In this document: one piece after another, positions 9,167 through 17,456 of the stretch
How the letters are laid out: each line of letters starts with the position of its first letter
Position numbering within the stretch: position 1 is the first letter of the stretch
From: Flectobacillus rivi
GTDB taxonomy: Bacteria > Bacteroidota > Bacteroidia > Cytophagales > Spirosomataceae
Direction: 5' to 3'
Length of the DNA stretch: 64,000 nt
NCBI RefSeq assembly: GCF_030056655.1
Contig: NZ_JASHIE010000003.1
Location: 394,140 to 458,139 of the forward strand
Notes under the pieces: generated by a model
What the model saw: only the letters and a program-made list of their open reading frames with translations
What the model was told of the DNA's origin: nothing
Databases searched by the model: none
Position numbers and translations under genes: made by a program

Positions 9167-9416
9167 GTTAGTTTTTGCTTTAAAATTGATTCCCAAAATT
9201 CAGGTTTTCCCCATGGAATCATGTAGCAAAAACGCATATAGTTGTAACCGAAAATGTATTATTAGTTAATAGGATATAGATGAATGCTATAAACAGAATA
9301 GTCTTGGACTTATTTTTTTAAAACAGTTTTGAAACTGAAGCAATTGCTAGTCCGAGACATAGTCTGGAACTAGTTAAGCTTGAATAAACGAAAATTTTCG
9401 TGTTTCCATTTGTAAA
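9167..9416. other. Gene-free stretch before PUL core 1, with an imperfect hairpin
   Basis: No gene seen. An imperfect inverted repeat, CTAGTCCGAGAC / GTCTGGAACTAG, lies near 9347-9374, next to TAGTCTTGGACT near 9299. These AGTC-GACT palindromic pieces look like decayed repeat DNA. Confidence 0.4.
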
Positions 9417-9585
9417 AGCTCCGTAGGAGCGACAGTTTGGTAGCAATAAGTCTTGAGAAAAACCTTTTTTGAGCGCCGTAGGTGCGACAGAAAGCTAAAA
9501 GCTAGAAATCTGTCGCACCTACGGCGCTCTTTTAATAGGTCAGGAAATAGATTCACTACTACCAAACTGTCACTCCTACGGAGCT
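9417..9585. repeat. Nested inverted repeat (169 bp) downstream of susD1
   Basis: Outer arms 9417-9443 and 9559-9585 are 27 nt and match with one mismatch (core CCGTAGGAGCGACAG). Inner arms 9471-9490 and 9510-9529 are 20 nt and match perfectly (core CCGTAGGTGCGACAG). Outer and inner arms are themselves related, so one 18-nt unit occurs four times, twice in each orientation. Could form a long double hairpin 3' of the susCD transcript. Confidence 0.85.
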
Positions 9586-9700
9586 GATAAAAGATTGGGT
9601 TCTGTAAAAATCCTAATAAACAGGCTTATCGATGTTATATAATTGACAAAGTTAATTTTGCCGCTAACTTAATTCGTATTTCTTAATTGAATACTTTTTC

Positions 9701-11464
9701 TTACCAGCCTGGGTTTTGAACCATTTGCTTATTTCGGTCTATTTCCGATTGTGGAATTGGCCAGAAATAGTGTTTTTTCTCAAATACACGAGTTTCGAAT
9801 ATTGCTCTCTGGTAAAATTCTGTGTCCGTAAAACTTGTGCCTTTACTGACATTCATCCCATACATAGGTCCACCTTGAGTGTTATCCGCGGTTTTCCAAC
9901 GACGCACGTCAAATAGGCGATGTTCTTCAAAAGCTAGTTCAATACGGCGTTCGTGACGAATACGCTCACGCATATCCGCTTGGGACAATCCCGTTGGCAA
10001 GGCTGGAATACCTGCACGCTCACGCACCAGATTGACATATTTAGCAATATCTGTATTGTTTGGACTGTATTCGTTTAATGCCTCCGCATAGTTCAGGTAC
10101 ATTTCGGCCAATCTAAAATAAATCCAAGATTGGGTTGTATATCTGTTGTTGGGCACATCACTATTAGGACTCACAAACTTGGTCAACAAGTAGCCTGTTT
10201 CAGTATGGTCATGCGAGCCATTTTTTCCAGAAGCTCCTGTTGCGTATAACTGTATTGGTGTACTAGATGCACCTGTAAACACCCATGTATCGTGGTTATA
10301 AAGTATGCTTACGTAAAATCTTGGTTCACGATTGAGATACATATTCCAGTCCAGTGCCTTGGTATATTTAGTGTCTGTTGTAGACAAACCCGTTTCTACA
10401 TATCCTGAGCCAGCTTCATCAATACGTTTGCCATTGGCCATGTGATAGGCATCTATCATTTGTTGGGTTACACCCAAACCGTTCCAACCTTTCATTTGTC
10501 TTGGCGCAGCATGCACTGTCCATTTGTTGGTATTAGCACTCGGACGTCCCCAAATCACTTCACTATTCCAACGATCAATAAATACGTCTCTGTATGAAGC
10601 ATAAGGGTCTAATTTACCCGAAGCGTCAAGCTTTTTGTACAAACCATTTGGCATTAAATCAATCACCGCCTTAGCTGCATCAGCAGCTAATTTCCATTTA
10701 TTGGCATCATACGTATTCGTAATCAAGGCTTTGCCATCTGTATTCTTGAAACTAGCGTAATCTTGGTTATCTCCATTAAATAAAGGACTCGCTGCATACA
10801 GCAACACACGAGCTTTAATTGCCATAGTAGCCCTTTTATCCATTCTACCATAATCAATTACACTCTCAGTAACAGTTGGTAAATCTTTCGCTGCCAAATC
10901 TAATTCATCAACAATATATTTTACGCACTCTTCGTAAGAATTACGAGGCTTGGTTGTCTCAGCTAAGGAGGCATCTACAGGTATAATATTGGGTAGTAAA
11001 ACTACAGGTCCATATTGATTTAGCAACAAAAAGTAGTAATATGCACGCAATGCTCTTGCCTCTGCCTTCGTGCGGACATTGATACCAGCGGTTACACCTT
11101 CGCACTCGGCACATTTTTCTACTGAATTAATATAAACCGAAGCGGCTCGAATTCCTTTGTAATAATAGGCATAACGGTCATAAGGGATTGACGTAGGTCC
11201 CCAGTTTCCTGTATTGATAGAGTTGGCGCCAATGGTAGTCCACACAAAATCTCCCTCATCAGAAACAGGTGTAAAGTTTGCATAAGGGTCGGCAGGATCG
11301 GGCAGATAGCTGTACACATTGGCAAGGTACTTTTCTACTTCCAATCGGGTGGTAAATACCGCATCGATTGTAAGCATATCATCGGGTTGTTTATCCAAAA
11401 AATCATCGCACGAAATGCACAATGCGCTTATGACCAATAGAAGAAATATAGAGATTCTTTTCAT
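9701..11464 (-). CDS. SusD/RagB-like glycan-binding outer-membrane lipoprotein, PUL core 1
   Basis: A 587-residue SusD-family lipoprotein that would cap the SusC transporter and bind oligosaccharide at the cell surface. The start at 11464 gives a lipoprotein signal with the lipidated Cys at residue 19 (ALCISCDDFLD); the longer frame from 11491 would place extra residues before it. Family traits seen: KQPDDMLTIDAVF after the Cys, the TPR-like region with LNQYGPVVLLPN, and near the C-terminus RHERRIELAFEEHRLFDVRRWK, a strong SusD signature. It follows susC1 (200-nt gap, same strand). The ligand cannot be predicted from sequence. Confidence 0.95.
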   Translation of the reverse strand: MKRISIFLLLVISALCISCDDFLDKQPDDMLTIDAVFTTRLEVEKYLANVYSYLPDPADPYANFTPVSDEGDFVWTTIGANSINTGNWGPTSIPYDRYAYYYKGIRAASVYINSVEKCAECEGVTAGINVRTKAEARALRAYYYFLLLNQYGPVVLLPNIIPVDASLAETTKPRNSYEECVKYIVDELDLAAKDLPTVTESVIDYGRMDKRATMAIKARVLLYAASPLFNGDNQDYASFKNTDGKALITNTYDANKWKLAADAAKAVIDLMPNGLYKKLDASGKLDPYASYRDVFIDRWNSEVIWGRPSANTNKWTVHAAPRQMKGWNGLGVTQQMIDAYHMANGKRIDEAGSGYVETGLSTTDTKYTKALDWNMYLNREPRFYVSILYNHDTWVFTGASSTPIQLYATGASGKNGSHDHTETGYLLTKFVSPNSDVPNNRYTTQSWIYFRLAEMYLNYAEALNEYSPNNTDIAKYVNLVRERAGIPALPTGLSQADMRERIRHERRIELAFEEHRLFDVRRWKTADNTQGGPMYGMNVSKGTSFTDTEFYQRAIFETRVFEKKHYFWPIPQSEIDRNKQMVQNPGW

Positions 11465-11664
11465 AATGATATTTCGATAAAATTTAGCCAAGTAAGAAGT
11501 TGTTAATAGTAATTCTTTTTCTGAAGCAATTCATAATCAAAACATTACGACTAGATTACACCACAGACATACTATTATTTTAATCCTCCCTACTACTTAT
11601 CATGAATGAGTTTTAGCATTAGATTTGGAACAAATTGTTTTTTTCATTTGTGGTCTGTAATAGC

Positions 11665-14600
11665 CTACAAACTGATATTTACTCCAACATTGATATTTTT
11701 TTGAATCGGGTACACAGCTCCGCGACCGTTACCCAACTCTGGATCCCAATAATCAAATCCACTCCAAGTCAATAGGTTTAACCCTGCAACATAAAAGCGT
11801 AAAGTATTCACTTTCAGTTTTTTAGTAAGTTTTTTCGGAATCGTGTATCCTATTTCGACTGTCTTTAGGCGTAGATACGTCGCATCTCTCAACCACCATG
11901 ATGACGAACGGAAATTGTTAGAGTTTGTGCCAAAAGATAGTCTAGGAAAAACTACATCTTGGCTTGGATTTTCTGGCGTCCAGCGGCTCAAAGCATTTAC
12001 GTTAACGTTACCTCTTAAACCACCTTCAGCAAAAGGGTAAAAACCAACACCACCCAACATAAAGCTCATAGTACCTGCACCTTGAAAAAATGCAGAAACA
12101 TCAAAGCCTTTAAAACCAAGTGTTGTTCCGAAACCGTAAACCAATTGTGGCGTTGGAGGATTTCCGATGGCTACTTCATCATACGAATCTATTAATCCGT
12201 CACCATTGACGTCTTTATACTTGATATCTCCAACTCTAACTGGTCCAAAAGTTTGCTTAGGAGAAGTTGTAATTTCGTCCTCACTTTTAAACAATCCTTC
12301 TGCTATCAAACCAAATGGTTGTTGATACCTCTTTCCTCTTCTATTTTGATAGGTATATTTATAGTCGGGAGCATCGTCATTGAGGAGTGTATTTTTCACA
12401 TAAGTTACATTTGCTTTCAGGCCAAGGTTGAGTTTGCCAATTTTTTTGTTGTATTCCATATTGGCGTCAATTCCTTTATTTTCAAACTCGCCGATATTTC
12501 CCCATGGGTTATTTTGAAGTCCTAAAATAGCTGGCAATGAATTTCTTTGCATAAAAATGCCCGTTCTGATTCTCTTAAAAACATCTGCTTGTAGGTAAAA
12601 ACCTCTGAGGAAGCGTAGTTCGAGACCGATGTTAGTTTCAGTTTCTTGTTCCCATGTCAAATCTGCCCCCCATTGGTCTTCTCCTCTACCTCCAAAACCA
12701 TTATTGACATCTTGTCCAAAAGTATAGCCTCCATTTCCACCGCCTACTGTAGTGAGATAAGCAAATCGGCGTCCGCCAATTTGATCATTTCCTTTAAGTC
12801 CGTAGGACCCTCTCACTTTGAGATACTGAATAGCATCATTGTCTTTGAAAAAAGGTTCTTGTGAAACAACCCAACCAGCTGCTACAGCAGGGAAAAACCC
12901 AAATCTATGTCCTTTGGCAAAGTTTTCCGAACCATTATACCCTGCGTTAAATTCCAGAAAGTATCTTGATTGATAGCTATAAGACAAGCGACCTACCAAA
13001 CCTTGCAACCTAAACGGCAAAGAGCTAATAGCATCGGTAGCATCGGCATTTTGATAATCTTGCTGATTATACAAAATCAATCCACTTACCGTATGTCCGC
13101 CAAAGGTTCGGTCATAGTTCAAGTTAGCTTGCATGTATATACGTCTATTTCCACCAGAAGATTTTGCAAAGCCCAAATCAGCGTTTCCATTCACCAACTT
13201 AGTCAGTAATAAGTTACCATTGGCGTCTCTGGTTGGAGCGGTATAAGTATCTACTGCCGAACGATACCTTTGAATAAAATGATAGTTATATCCATCAAAG
13301 GCAAACTTTCCAGATACTTTTAAACCCTGAGTGATATCCGATAGGTCTTGTACCAAGGTCAAATCAGATTGAATGTTATTGCGCCATTCTGTGGCAAAAC
13401 CTTTACCAGTCAATGATTGATAAGGATTCGTGATGCCATTTACACCCCCATATACAAATCCTGCGGGATTGTTGTATGGATAAGTTGGTGAGTATCCTAC
13501 GGGTGTGTTGAATAGTGCGTCGCCCCAAATAGAACCAGCCGAGGCTCCTGGGTAATTAGAGGTTACTAAAATACCACCCAAGCCAAGTTTTAATTCAGTA
13601 GTTTTACCCAACTTCACATCGGTATTTGCTCTAAAATTATAGCGTTTCAATCCTGCATTGGTATTGTAACGGTTAAGATTATCACCCTTCCAGATTCCCT
13701 CCTCATCGTAGTATGTTGCCGACACAAAGTATTTAGCATTCGGCGAACCACCCGAAATATTCAAATTGGCACGTTTGGTAGGTGTATTTTTTTTCACCAA
13801 TAAATCTATCCAGTTTACATTAGGATAAAGATAAGGATCAGCACCAGAAGCGTATTTGGCAATAATCTCAGGAGTATATGGTGTGACAAAATTAGGGTTA
13901 GAAGCTAACTGAGCTTCGTTATAAAGATTCAAATACGTTGGTCCATCCACCATTTGTGGTAGCATCGTTGGCGAATTTGAGCCTGTCTCATACTTAAAAC
14001 TAATGGAAGGCTTATCATTTGTTCCCCTACGAGTAGTCACTAAGATTACACCATTGGCACCTCTAATACCATAAACTGCCGTTGCCGAGGCATCTTTCAA
14101 GACTGAAAAAGACTCTATTTCTTCTGGTTCGATATTATTAATAGGTCTTTCTACCCCATCTACCAATACCAGTGGCGAAGCACCAGCACCAAAAGTACTG
14201 ATACCGCGTACCCAAAATTGGGCGTCATCATAGCCAGGCTCGCCACTTCGTTGAACTGCGATTACCCCTGCTACTTTACCTGCTAAAGCATTATTCAAGG
14301 AGCGTGGAGCGGCAGATTTAATGTCAGCCATTTTCACCGTAGTAATAGCCCCGACTACACTCTCCTTTTTTTGCTCCCCATAACCTACCACTACAACCTC
14401 GTCTAGCGCTTGGTTGTTGACTTGCATTATGACCTCAACTTTTGAGCGACTGCCCACCGAAACTTCTTGCGTTTTGTAGCCCACAAACGAAAACACCAAC
14501 ACAGCACTGCTATTGGGTACTTGTATCGAAAACTTACCGTCTGCATCTGAAGATACTCCCTTTGAAGTTCCTTTAATCGAGATATTTACACCAGGCATTG

Positions 14601-15063
14601 GTTGGTTCTTTTCATCCAAGATCAAGCCTGTTACTGATTTTTCATAAATATAATCAATCAACATAGGTCTCAACGAAAGCATTGAGGTAAAGAGAGCCTT
14701 ATTTGCCTTACTCAATATAATGGTGTTTCCAGAAACTTCATAATCGATGCCTAGGGGTGCAAGGAGTTTAAACAGCACATTTTTAATGGATTCATTCTGT
14801 GCCACAATTGTTACATTTCGTTCAGAACCAATCAATTGAGGACTATAGATAAAACTCACAGGCGCATTTTTTTTGATTTGACGTAAAGCCATATCCAAAG
14901 GTTTATTCTCCAAATGAAGAACAATTTTTTGGTTCAAACACTCTTGCCCATGATTCTTGTGTGCAATCGCAAAGGTTGTACAAAAGAGTATTAACAGAAC
15001 TTGATAAAGAGAAAAGCGCATGATTTTCAACAAAATCTTAATTTGTTTCGTAAATTTTTTCAT
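11665..15063 (-). CDS. SusC-like TonB-dependent outer-membrane transporter with STN domain, PUL core 1
   Basis: A 1132-residue transporter. Order of domains: signal sequence (about 1-38), STN signalling domain (about 45-95, LDMALRQIKKNAPVSFIYSP), carboxypeptidase-D-like beta sandwich (about 142-215, ILDEKNQPMPGVNISIKGTS), SusC-type TonB plug (VVVGYGEQKKESVVGAI, then VLVDGVERPINNIEPEEIES and ASATAVYGIRGANGVILVTT), then a 22-strand barrel ending NINVGVNISL. The STN domain links it to the FecR anti-sigma factor encoded just upstream: substrate loading would signal through FecR to the ECF sigma factor. Its 5' leader lies opposite a candidate antisense RNA (15101-15193). Confidence 0.96.
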   Translation of the reverse strand: MKKFTKQIKILLKIMRFSLYQVLLILFCTTFAIAHKNHGQECLNQKIVLHLENKPLDMALRQIKKNAPVSFIYSPQLIGSERNVTIVAQNESIKNVLFKLLAPLGIDYEVSGNTIILSKANKALFTSMLSLRPMLIDYIYEKSVTGLILDEKNQPMPGVNISIKGTSKGVSSDADGKFSIQVPNSSAVLVFSFVGYKTQEVSVGSRSKVEVIMQVNNQALDEVVVVGYGEQKKESVVGAITTVKMADIKSAAPRSLNNALAGKVAGVIAVQRSGEPGYDDAQFWVRGISTFGAGASPLVLVDGVERPINNIEPEEIESFSVLKDASATAVYGIRGANGVILVTTRRGTNDKPSISFKYETGSNSPTMLPQMVDGPTYLNLYNEAQLASNPNFVTPYTPEIIAKYASGADPYLYPNVNWIDLLVKKNTPTKRANLNISGGSPNAKYFVSATYYDEEGIWKGDNLNRYNTNAGLKRYNFRANTDVKLGKTTELKLGLGGILVTSNYPGASAGSIWGDALFNTPVGYSPTYPYNNPAGFVYGGVNGITNPYQSLTGKGFATEWRNNIQSDLTLVQDLSDITQGLKVSGKFAFDGYNYHFIQRYRSAVDTYTAPTRDANGNLLLTKLVNGNADLGFAKSSGGNRRIYMQANLNYDRTFGGHTVSGLILYNQQDYQNADATDAISSLPFRLQGLVGRLSYSYQSRYFLEFNAGYNGSENFAKGHRFGFFPAVAAGWVVSQEPFFKDNDAIQYLKVRGSYGLKGNDQIGGRRFAYLTTVGGGNGGYTFGQDVNNGFGGRGEDQWGADLTWEQETETNIGLELRFLRGFYLQADVFKRIRTGIFMQRNSLPAILGLQNNPWGNIGEFENKGIDANMEYNKKIGKLNLGLKANVTYVKNTLLNDDAPDYKYTYQNRRGKRYQQPFGLIAEGLFKSEDEITTSPKQTFGPVRVGDIKYKDVNGDGLIDSYDEVAIGNPPTPQLVYGFGTTLGFKGFDVSAFFQGAGTMSFMLGGVGFYPFAEGGLRGNVNVNALSRWTPENPSQDVVFPRLSFGTNSNNFRSSSWWLRDATYLRLKTVEIGYTIPKKLTKKLKVNTLRFYVAGLNLLTWSGFDYWDPELGNGRGAVYPIQKNINVGVNISL

Positions 15064-15100
15064 AACTTGTTTTGTCTTTTGTTAAGTTTTAGCAAAAAAA

Positions 15101-15193
15101 TCCCTGCCCAACCTATTAGCGTAGGTCGGAAGTTGTTAGCGCAACATGTAGGGAAACCGCAGTCGAAGGTGCTGCTACACCTTCGACTTTTTT
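15101..15193 (+). ncRNA. Candidate cis-antisense sRNA opposite the susC1 leader
   Basis: On the strand opposite susC1, a perfect 10-bp hairpin (GTCGAAGGTG at 15162-15171, CACCTTCGAC at 15178-15187) is followed by six T, the form of an intrinsic terminator, though no + strand gene ends here. Before it, TCCCT (15101) and AGGGA (15150-15154) could close a stem around two small hairpins (CCTA..TAGG and GTTG..CAAC). An equivalent layout lies upstream of susC2. Known in Bacteroides: DonS-type antisense sRNAs at the 5' end of susC genes of sigma/anti-sigma PULs. Start is a guess; no clear -33/-7 promoter was read. Confidence 0.45.
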
Positions 15194-15234
15194 GTTGAAA
15201 TGGGTAATGAAACTGGTATAGAACTATTTGAAGG

Positions 15235-16350
15235 CTAGTTACATTTTTTTCCATGAATCACGATCTGTCCATCTATCACTTCATATTTGGCATCGATTGC
15301 TCTGCAAATCAAATCGAGCTTTTCAAATAATGGTTGATTTCCAAGTTCTGCCGTGATTCGGCAATTGACCATTAATGTATTATCGTACACCATTGGAATG
15401 TTATACAGTTCATACAGTTTTTCAAAAACTTGTGTAACAGGTGTATTTTCGAATACCAAGTATTTACTAGTTGGCACGATACTTTTGAGAGGCTCAGGAG
15501 TTGCGACAATCGACCGTTTCATTTGGTTATCCACTCGGTTGAAAACCACCTTCTGATTGGGAGTAAGCATTACCTCTGGCTTTTTTTCTAATACTTCATC
15601 TTCGTTATTCAAAGGAAAAACTGCTACTTTTCCTGTTTTGACGATCACTTTTACCTCTTCTTCTTTATCATAAGAACTAATTGTAAAACTAGTCCCTAAA
15701 ACCCTTGTAGCTAGCTCATTGGCATAAACCACAAAAGGTTTATGAGGATTTTTGGTTACTTCAAAAAAAGCCTCTCCGCTCAAGTAAACTTCTCGTTGTG
15801 TGGTCGAAAAAGCCTTGGGATAACTAACACGACTATGCTTTGATAGCGTTACCTGACTGCCATCAGGTAAATCCACAAGTTTTGTATTCTCGGAGTCGTT
15901 AATGACTTCTTCTAATACCTCTTTCTTGTCGTCAGTTCGTTTTTTATATGCGGTTTTCTGAAAACTAAACTCATCAAAACCTGACTGCTTGGACAGATAT
16001 ATTACCCCAAAAACTCCTACTAAAAATACGGCAGCTACTTTCCATAATTTGGTAAAATCGATCAAACGTCCTTTTGGTGAATCTATTTGAGGTGTCACAG
16101 ACAACAGTTTTCGACTATCGGAAAATCTTCTAATTTCAACATTCAAATCGCTTTCTGAAATTTCTTCATGGGCGGCACGTATCTTCTTAATAATTTCTTT
16201 GGCAGTCTCTACATTTTTGATTTGGTGTGGATTTTCAAGTAACCAGTTGTTCCAAAAATGATTATCCGTTTCTGAGTTCTGTATTACCCATCGACAAAAG
16301 GCATCATCTAACATGAAATCTTTTACCGTAAATTCTATATAATTCTGCAT
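15235..16350 (-). CDS. FecR-type anti-sigma factor, PUL core 1
   Basis: A 371-residue inner-membrane anti-sigma regulator. Residues 1-90 are the cytoplasmic sigma-binding part (MLDDAFCRWVIQNSETDNHFW); a single membrane span is at about 96-115 (WKVAAVFLVGVFGVIYL); the periplasmic FecR domain follows (LPDGSQVTLSKHSRVSYP, then GEAFFEVTKNPHKPFVVYA); the C-terminal region (FENTPVTQVFEKLYELYNI ... CRAIDAKYEV) is the DUF4974-type module that contacts the STN domain of the partner SusC. It lies between the sigma and susC1 genes, same strand, as in ECF-sigma PULs. Confidence 0.93.
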   Translation of the reverse strand: MQNYIEFTVKDFMLDDAFCRWVIQNSETDNHFWNNWLLENPHQIKNVETAKEIIKKIRAAHEEISESDLNVEIRRFSDSRKLLSVTPQIDSPKGRLIDFTKLWKVAAVFLVGVFGVIYLSKQSGFDEFSFQKTAYKKRTDDKKEVLEEVINDSENTKLVDLPDGSQVTLSKHSRVSYPKAFSTTQREVYLSGEAFFEVTKNPHKPFVVYANELATRVLGTSFTISSYDKEEEVKVIVKTGKVAVFPLNNEDEVLEKKPEVMLTPNQKVVFNRVDNQMKRSIVATPEPLKSIVPTSKYLVFENTPVTQVFEKLYELYNIPMVYDNTLMVNCRITAELGNQPLFEKLDLICRAIDAKYEVIDGQIVIHGKKCN

Positions 16351-16666
16351 AGATAAAATTGTGTTATTAGCCTTTCTTGTATGATATAGTAGCTATTGAA
16401 TTATTGATACCCTTTTGTAATGATTTTTTTTGTAAAAAAATTGACCTTATAAATTATTAATCTCCTTTTACTGTTGGTAGGCTATAAAAAGTACCCTTAC
16501 TGAATCGTAAGTAGTGCTTTTTACGTTCACGACTCAGTCTAACATCAAGGGTTTCTTTGATGAAACTAGCTAAAACGACAATAACCAAAGCAAAGCTTCG
16601 GTCAACAAAAAGACATAAGGAGGAGGTTACACTGCAAGCGTGTAAAGTCAAAGAAATGTAATTAGG
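16351..16666. other. Gene-free stretch between ECF sigma 1 and fecR1
   Basis: 316 nt with no convincing gene. On the minus strand it carries GGGTATC (16406-16412), 56 nt before the fecR1 start, inside AAAAGGGTATCAA, which also occurs before LacI 1. The second half-site CATCT seen at other copies is not clear here. A separate promoter for fecR1 is plausible because the gap is too long for tight coupling to sigma. Confidence 0.4.
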
Positions 16667-17296
16667 TTAAAATTCTAGATATAAAAACTTGATAAATGGA
16701 AGTAGTAAAAACTCTGCCACCATTAACAAACTGCGTTTGAGATTCGTGAGCGAACGATGCAAAAAGTTAGCAACAGTTTGTCTTTCAATATCCATAATTG
16801 TGGCTATTTCCTCGTTGGAAAGCCCTTTGTAGTACTTCAGAAAAATTACTTCTTGCTGTCGCTTCGAGAGTTGTGAAATCGCCTGACGAATACTTTGTTC
16901 ATTTTCATCCAACAACTCGGCGGCTATCCATTCTGATTCCATAGATTGACCATCACTTAAAAAGTAAAGTTCGTCATTGAGGTCTGTGGGTGCACCAAGT
17001 CGTTTCTCTAGCTTCAGTTTTCGAAACAAATTATTTCGAAGCGCCTTAATCAAATAGACCGTCACGTAAGGATTTTCAACTAATCCTTCACGATGCGACC
17101 ACATTTCGAGAAACAAATCTTGTAAGCAATCTTTAATAAACTCATGGTCTTTGGTGAAGCGAGTGGCGTAATTAAAAAGCTCGCGATAGCGTAAAGCAAA
17201 AATTTGGTCAAAAGCCTCTCCATCTCCCTGTTTAAATCGCAACCATAATTCACTTAAAAGAGCTTCATCACGAGGTATATTTTCATTCACTTTCAT
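16667..17296 (-). CDS. ECF sigma factor, PUL core 1
   Basis: A 209-residue extracytoplasmic-function sigma-70 factor. Region 2 is seen at about 25-90 (FDQIFALRYRELFNYATRF, DCLQDLFLEMW), region 4 at about 140-190 (LSKRQQEVIFLKYYKGLSNE, then the HTH EEIATIMDIERQTVANFLHR). It would be held by the FecR protein encoded downstream and released when SusC1 loads substrate. The hydrophobic tail AEFLLLPFIKFLYLEF is also seen, in related form, in the second sigma of this window. It is upstream of fecR1 in the same direction, separated by 316 nt. Confidence 0.93.
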   Translation of the reverse strand: MKVNENIPRDEALLSELWLRFKQGDGEAFDQIFALRYRELFNYATRFTKDHEFIKDCLQDLFLEMWSHREGLVENPYVTVYLIKALRNNLFRKLKLEKRLGAPTDLNDELYFLSDGQSMESEWIAAELLDENEQSIRQAISQLSKRQQEVIFLKYYKGLSNEEIATIMDIERQTVANFLHRSLTNLKRSLLMVAEFLLLPFIKFLYLEF

Positions 17297-17391
17297 AGAA
17301 AATAGTTAAAGTTTAGACATTCATAGTTTTGGTTTATCAATCTTTATTAATTCATAGGCTTAATTTATAAAAATGGAGTTTTTCACATTGG

Positions 17392-17450
17392 TAAAAGTTT
17401 CTTTTGTTTTGAAATACTCACAGAATACCCCTCATCAAAAGAAACTTTTA
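17392..17450. terminator. Inverted repeat after the heparinase-like gene
   Basis: Arms TAAAAGTTTCTTTTG (17392-17406) and CAAAAGAAACTTTTA (17436-17450), 15 nt, perfect, with a 29-nt spacer. It lies 6 nt beyond the stop of the heparinase-like gene and upstream of sigma 1. Could end the long operon or be a regulator site for sigma 1; the long spacer makes a simple intrinsic terminator less likely. Confidence 0.45.
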
Positions 17451-17456
17451 ACACTT

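Noticed and set aside
16457..16651. 64-residue minus-strand ORF between sigma 1 and fecR1
   Set aside because: No family features or start context; composition looks like translated non-coding DNA.
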